DNA from: Azospirillum sp. TSA2s
GTDB taxonomy: Bacteria > Pseudomonadota > Alphaproteobacteria > Azospirillales > Azospirillaceae
Assembly (NCBI RefSeq): GCF_004923315.1
Contig: NZ_CP039642.1
Coordinates: 519,837-583,836, forward strand
Length of the DNA: 64,000 bases
Reading direction: 5' to 3'
Part shown: positions 61,336 to 64,000 of the stretch, piece after piece
How the letters are laid out: each line of letters starts with the position of its first letter
Numbering within the stretch: position 1 is the stretch's first letter
The notes under the pieces: model-generated
Told to the model about the DNA's origin: nothing
The model's database searches: none
What the model saw: the letters and a program-made list of their open reading frames with translations, nothing else
Made by a program: the position numbers and the translations under genes

Positions 61336-62049
61336 CTACGCCGCCAGGGCCACGCCCAGATGCCGCTCCAGCAGCGCCGGATCGGCCTTCGCCTGCGCCG
61401 CCGGTCCGGCATGCACCACCCGGCCGCGGTCGAGGAAGACCACGCGGTCCGCGAACTCCAGCGCCCGGTCGACCTGCTGCTCCACCAGCAGGATGGTCAT
61501 GTCCAGCTTCGACAGCGCCTTCATCAGCGTGTCGCAGATCACCGGCGCCAGCCCTTCCAGCGGTTCGTCCAGCAGCAGCACCGTCGGCTTGCCGAGCAGG
61601 GCGCGGGCGACCGACAGCATCTGCTGCTCGCCGCCCGACAGCTCGCCGCCGCCGTTGCGCCGCCGCTCGCCGAGCCGGGGAAACAGCTCGTACGCCTCCT
61701 CCAGCGCCGAGCGCGGACGCCCCTTCAGCCCGGTGACGAGGTTCTCCTCCACCGTCAGCGATTTGAAGATGTCGCGCGTCTGCGGCACATAGCCGAGCCC
61801 CGCCGCCGCCCGCGCCGAACTGCTCATCCCGCCGAGTTCCACCCCGTCCAGCCGGATGCTGCCGCCATGGCGGGTGGTCTGGCCGACCAGCGTCGCCAGC
61901 GTCGTCGTCTTCCCCACCCCGTTGCGGCCGAGCAGCGCCAGCCGCCCGCCCGCCGGCACGGCCAGCGACACGCCGTCGAGGATCAGCGTCTTGCCGTAGC
62001 CGGCGCGCAGATCCGTCACCTCCAGCGCTCCGACAGTGTCAGTGGGCAT
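61336..62049 (-). CDS. livF: Branched-chain amino-acid-type ABC transporter ATPase LivF
   Basis: 237 residues. Walker A GRNGVGKTTTLATL, Q-loop YVPQTRDIF, signature LSGGEQQMLSVARAL, Walker B VLLLDEPLEGLAPV and the switch region LLVEQQVDRALEFADR. The GLAPV after Walker B and the VEQ motif are typical of LivF. Pairs with LivG on LivHM. Its start overlaps the end of livG by 11 bases. Confidence 0.95.
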   Translation of the reverse strand: MPTDTVGALEVTDLRAGYGKTLILDGVSLAVPAGGRLALLGRNGVGKTTTLATLVGQTTRHGGSIRLDGVELGGMSSSARAAAGLGYVPQTRDIFKSLTVEENLVTGLKGRPRSALEEAYELFPRLGERRRNGGGELSGGEQQMLSVARALLGKPTVLLLDEPLEGLAPVICDTLMKALSKLDMTILLVEQQVDRALEFADRVVFLDRGRVVHAGPAAQAKADPALLERHLGVALAA

Positions 62050-62794
62050 TGGCGCGGCTCCCCAGATAGACCTCGCGCACGCGCGGGTCGGCGACGATCT
62101 CCTTGGCGGTGCCGCTGCACAGCAGCCGCCCCTGCGCCAGCACGACGATGGTCCTGGCGAAGCGGAACACCAAATCCATGTCGTGCTCGATCATCAGCAC
62201 CGCCAGATCCTTGGGCAGCCGGTCGATGGCGTCGAGGATGCGCTGGCTTTCCGAATGCGGCACGCCGGCCGCCGGCTCGTCCAGAATCAGCACCTTCGGC
62301 TTCATCGCGAGCGCCAGCGCGATCTCCAGCAGCCGCTGCTGCCCATAGGCCAGCGCCCCCACCGCACTGTGCGCCACATGGGTCAGCCCCATCGTGTCGA
62401 GCAGCCCCGCCACCTCGTCGGCCAGCCCGGCCACCTTCGCGACATTGGCGAACAGGCGGAAGGTGCGGCGGTCGCGTTGCAACACCGCCAGTTCCAGATG
62501 CTCGCGCACCGTCATCGACTTGAACAGCCGCGCCACCTGAAAGCTGCGGATCAGCCCCAGCCGCACCCGCTCCGCCGCCGACAGTTTCGTGATGTCACGG
62601 CCGTCCAGCCGAATGGTGCCGGCGCTGGGGGGGATCACCCCGGTGACGAGGTTGACGAAGGTCGTCTTCCCCGCCCCGTTCGGCCCGATCAGGGCGCAGC
62701 GATCGCCGGCATTCAGCGTCATGGAGATGTCGGACGACACCTGCAGCCCGCCGAAGTTCTTGGCTAACCCCTCGACTTCCAACAGCTTGGTCAT
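62039..62794 (-). CDS. livG: Branched-chain amino-acid-type ABC transporter ATPase LivG
   Basis: 251 residues. Walker A GPNGAGKTTFVNLVTG, LGLIRSFQVARLFKSMTVRE, signature-like LAYGQQRLLEIALALAM, Walker B VLILDEPAAGVPHSE and LMIEHDMDLVFRFA. AYGQQR in place of LSGGQ and the EHDM motif are normal for LivG. Overlaps livM by four bases. Confidence 0.95.
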   Translation of the reverse strand: MTKLLEVEGLAKNFGGLQVSSDISMTLNAGDRCALIGPNGAGKTTFVNLVTGVIPPSAGTIRLDGRDITKLSAAERVRLGLIRSFQVARLFKSMTVREHLELAVLQRDRRTFRLFANVAKVAGLADEVAGLLDTMGLTHVAHSAVGALAYGQQRLLEIALALAMKPKVLILDEPAAGVPHSESQRILDAIDRLPKDLAVLMIEHDMDLVFRFARTIVVLAQGRLLCSGTAKEIVADPRVREVYLGSRANAH

Positions 62795-63825
62795 GCCCGG
62801 TCCTCTTTACCGCGCAGCAGCCCGCCCAGCCGCTCCACCCCCGAGGCGATGCCGCCGGGCAGGAACAGGACGATGCCGATCAGGAACAGGCCGATGAAGC
62901 CCATCCAGTGGAAGGGGTCGCTGGCCGCCAGGATGTGGTGGATGCCCATGAAGGCCGCCGTGCCGATCACCGCGCCATAGAGCCGCCCGGTGCCGCCCAG
63001 CACCAGCATCACCAGCGCCTCCGCCGACCAGGGGAAGCCGGCGCTGTCCAGCCCGACGATGCCGCTGGTCACCGCGGTCAGCGCCCCCGCCACCCCGGCG
63101 AACACCCCGGCCACGCCATACAGAACCACCAGATAGGATTTCGGCGACCCGCCGATGGCGGAGATCCGCAGGGGATCCTCACCAACCCCGCGGCAGGCCA
63201 GCCCGAAGGGCGAGCGCACGATCCGCCGCGCCACCAGCAGCCCGACCACCAGCACCGCCAGCGCAAACAGGTAGGAGGTCCGGCCATACATGTCGAAGCG
63301 GAACATCCCCAGCACCGGCGCCGGGTCGATGCCCGACAAACCGTCGCTGCCGCCGGTCCAGTCGCGTGCCTTGTTGGCGACCTCCTGCACGATCTGCCCG
63401 ACCGCGATGGTCAGCATCAGCAGGGTCAGCCCGCGGGCATGCAGGATCAGGGCACCGGTCGCCAGCGCGATCAGCCCGCCGGCCAGTCCACCGACCGCCA
63501 GCATGGCGAAGGGGTCGTTGTTCCAGTTGACCGCGACGATGCCGGCGGCATAGGCGCCGGTGCCGAACATCGCCGCCTGCCCCAGCGTGGCGATCCCGCC
63601 ATAGCCGAGCACGAGGTCGAGCGACAGCACGAACAGGGCCGAGGCGGCGATGCGGGTCAGCAGCGCCAGATCGTCCGGCAGCAGCCAGAAGGCGGCCAGC
63701 CCGACCGCCGCGACCAGCGGAATGCCGATCCAGCCGAGATCGCGGCGGGCCGCCAGGGGGGTGCGTCGGGTCATCTGGCCGCCCTTGCTGTCGCCGTTCT
63801 CGTCTCGCTCGGCGACGCTCGTCAT
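62791..63825 (-). CDS. livM: Branched-chain amino-acid-type ABC transporter permease LivM
   Basis: 344 residues, about ten membrane segments after a polar start. LSLDLVLGYGGIATLGQAAMFG and GLACRGVGEDPLRISAIGGSPKS (in part) are the LivM permease signatures; the latter holds the coupling loop to the ATPases. Substrate may be branched-chain amino acids, but the family also moves urea, amides and aromatic acids; no binding protein gene is in view. Overlaps livH by four bases (ATGA). Confidence 0.94.
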   Translation of the reverse strand: MTSVAERDENGDSKGGQMTRRTPLAARRDLGWIGIPLVAAVGLAAFWLLPDDLALLTRIAASALFVLSLDLVLGYGGIATLGQAAMFGTGAYAAGIVAVNWNNDPFAMLAVGGLAGGLIALATGALILHARGLTLLMLTIAVGQIVQEVANKARDWTGGSDGLSGIDPAPVLGMFRFDMYGRTSYLFALAVLVVGLLVARRIVRSPFGLACRGVGEDPLRISAIGGSPKSYLVVLYGVAGVFAGVAGALTAVTSGIVGLDSAGFPWSAEALVMLVLGGTGRLYGAVIGTAAFMGIHHILAASDPFHWMGFIGLFLIGIVLFLPGGIASGVERLGGLLRGKEDRA

Positions 63826-64000
63826 GCCGTCCTCCCTTTGAAGAAGCCGTGCGGCCAGCGGAACAGGATCAGGATCAGCGCGGCGTAGAAGAAGAACTCG
63901 CCGAAACTCGGGATCAGGTATTTGCCGGCCGTGTCGACGATGCCCAGCGCCAGCGCCGCCGCGGCAGACCCAAAGATGCTGCCCGCCCCGCCGACCGCCA
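63822..64000 (-). CDS. livH: Branched-chain amino-acid-type ABC transporter permease LivH, C-terminal end (truncated by window)
   Basis: Only the last 59 or so codons are in the window. The frame reads AVGGAGSIFGSAAAALALGI, later FGEFFFYAALILILFRWPHG and stops FFKGRTA. GGAGSIFG and the final RWPHGFF are typical of the LivH C-terminus. The gene starts to the right of base 64000; it is the upstream gene of livH-livM-livG-livF. Confidence 0.88.
   Translation of the reverse strand, partial: AVGGAGSIFGSAAAALALGIVDTAGKYLIPSFGEFFFYAALILILFRWPHGFFKGRTA

Overview
The window is GC-rich chromosomal DNA (roughly 68-70% G+C by eye) with short intergenic gaps, many 1- and 4-base start/stop overlaps, and a gene set typical of a free-living alphaproteobacterium. 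Members of that set are AapJQMP and Liv amino-acid ABC transporters, intracellular PHB depolymerase, HWE/HisKA_2 histidine kinases, a RpoE-ChrR sigma/anti-sigma pair, NiFe-hydrogenase maturation genes, a chemoreceptor and a GGDEF-EAL protein. Azospirillum or a close Rhodospirillales relative fits best; this is inference from gene content, as there is no rRNA or other marker to prove it. No tRNA, rRNA, CRISPR array, transposase or phage gene was recognised.

Layout. 1-8.5 kb: the end of a sensor kinase, an EamA exporter, a phytase-like lipoprotein, a small HWE kinase, a phospholipase D/VTT fusion paired with an EEP-family phosphodiesterase, and phaZ. 8.5-12.3 kb: ethanolamine use on the minus strand (eutB-eutC-permease). 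12.8-25.9 kb: mixed genes, including a DUF1194 protein, a secreted protein with a caspase-like His/Cys signature, LysE and EamA exporters, a GGDEF-EAL protein, an ACP-like protein with a GH1 glucosidase, an orphan HigA, HutD, a PPC-like protein and a tandem rhodanese. Two candidate structured small RNAs lie here. 25.9-33.3 kb: BrkB/YihY and DUF3618 (stress-type), TerC, then hupE, hupK and hypB-hypC-hypE. 33.4-42.5 kb: ExoY-like sugar transferase, CtpA protease, Sfp-type PPTase, purC, a 2-hydroxyacid dehydrogenase, a PAP2 phosphatase, and exbB-exbD-tonB with Fur-like boxes.

43.1-50.2 kb is the most coherent unit. rpoE-chrR, a minus-strand operon (FAD oxidoreductase, DUF1365, CFA-like methyltransferase, DUF3833) and a convergent SDR-NTF2 operon each carry the same upstream motif TGATCC-N18-TATC. 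This looks like a complete self-contained sigma-E regulon for lipid modification under singlet-oxygen-type stress. 50.2-64 kb: an HTH protein, an HWE kinase with a DUF4118 sensor, the aapJQMP operon, an OmpR-type regulator, an MCP followed by an AapJ paralogue, and the livF-livG-livM-livH operon running off the right edge.

Two families of dispersed palindromic repeats punctuate the window: four copies built on GTCATnCCCGCGAAGGCGGG and eight built on CCCTCACCCTAACCCTCTCCCC. One copy of the second family lies in frame inside the DUF1365 gene and another supplies the 3' end of the PPTase gene. Start codons given below are chosen from ribosome-binding sites and family alignment, and several are shorter than the longest open frame.
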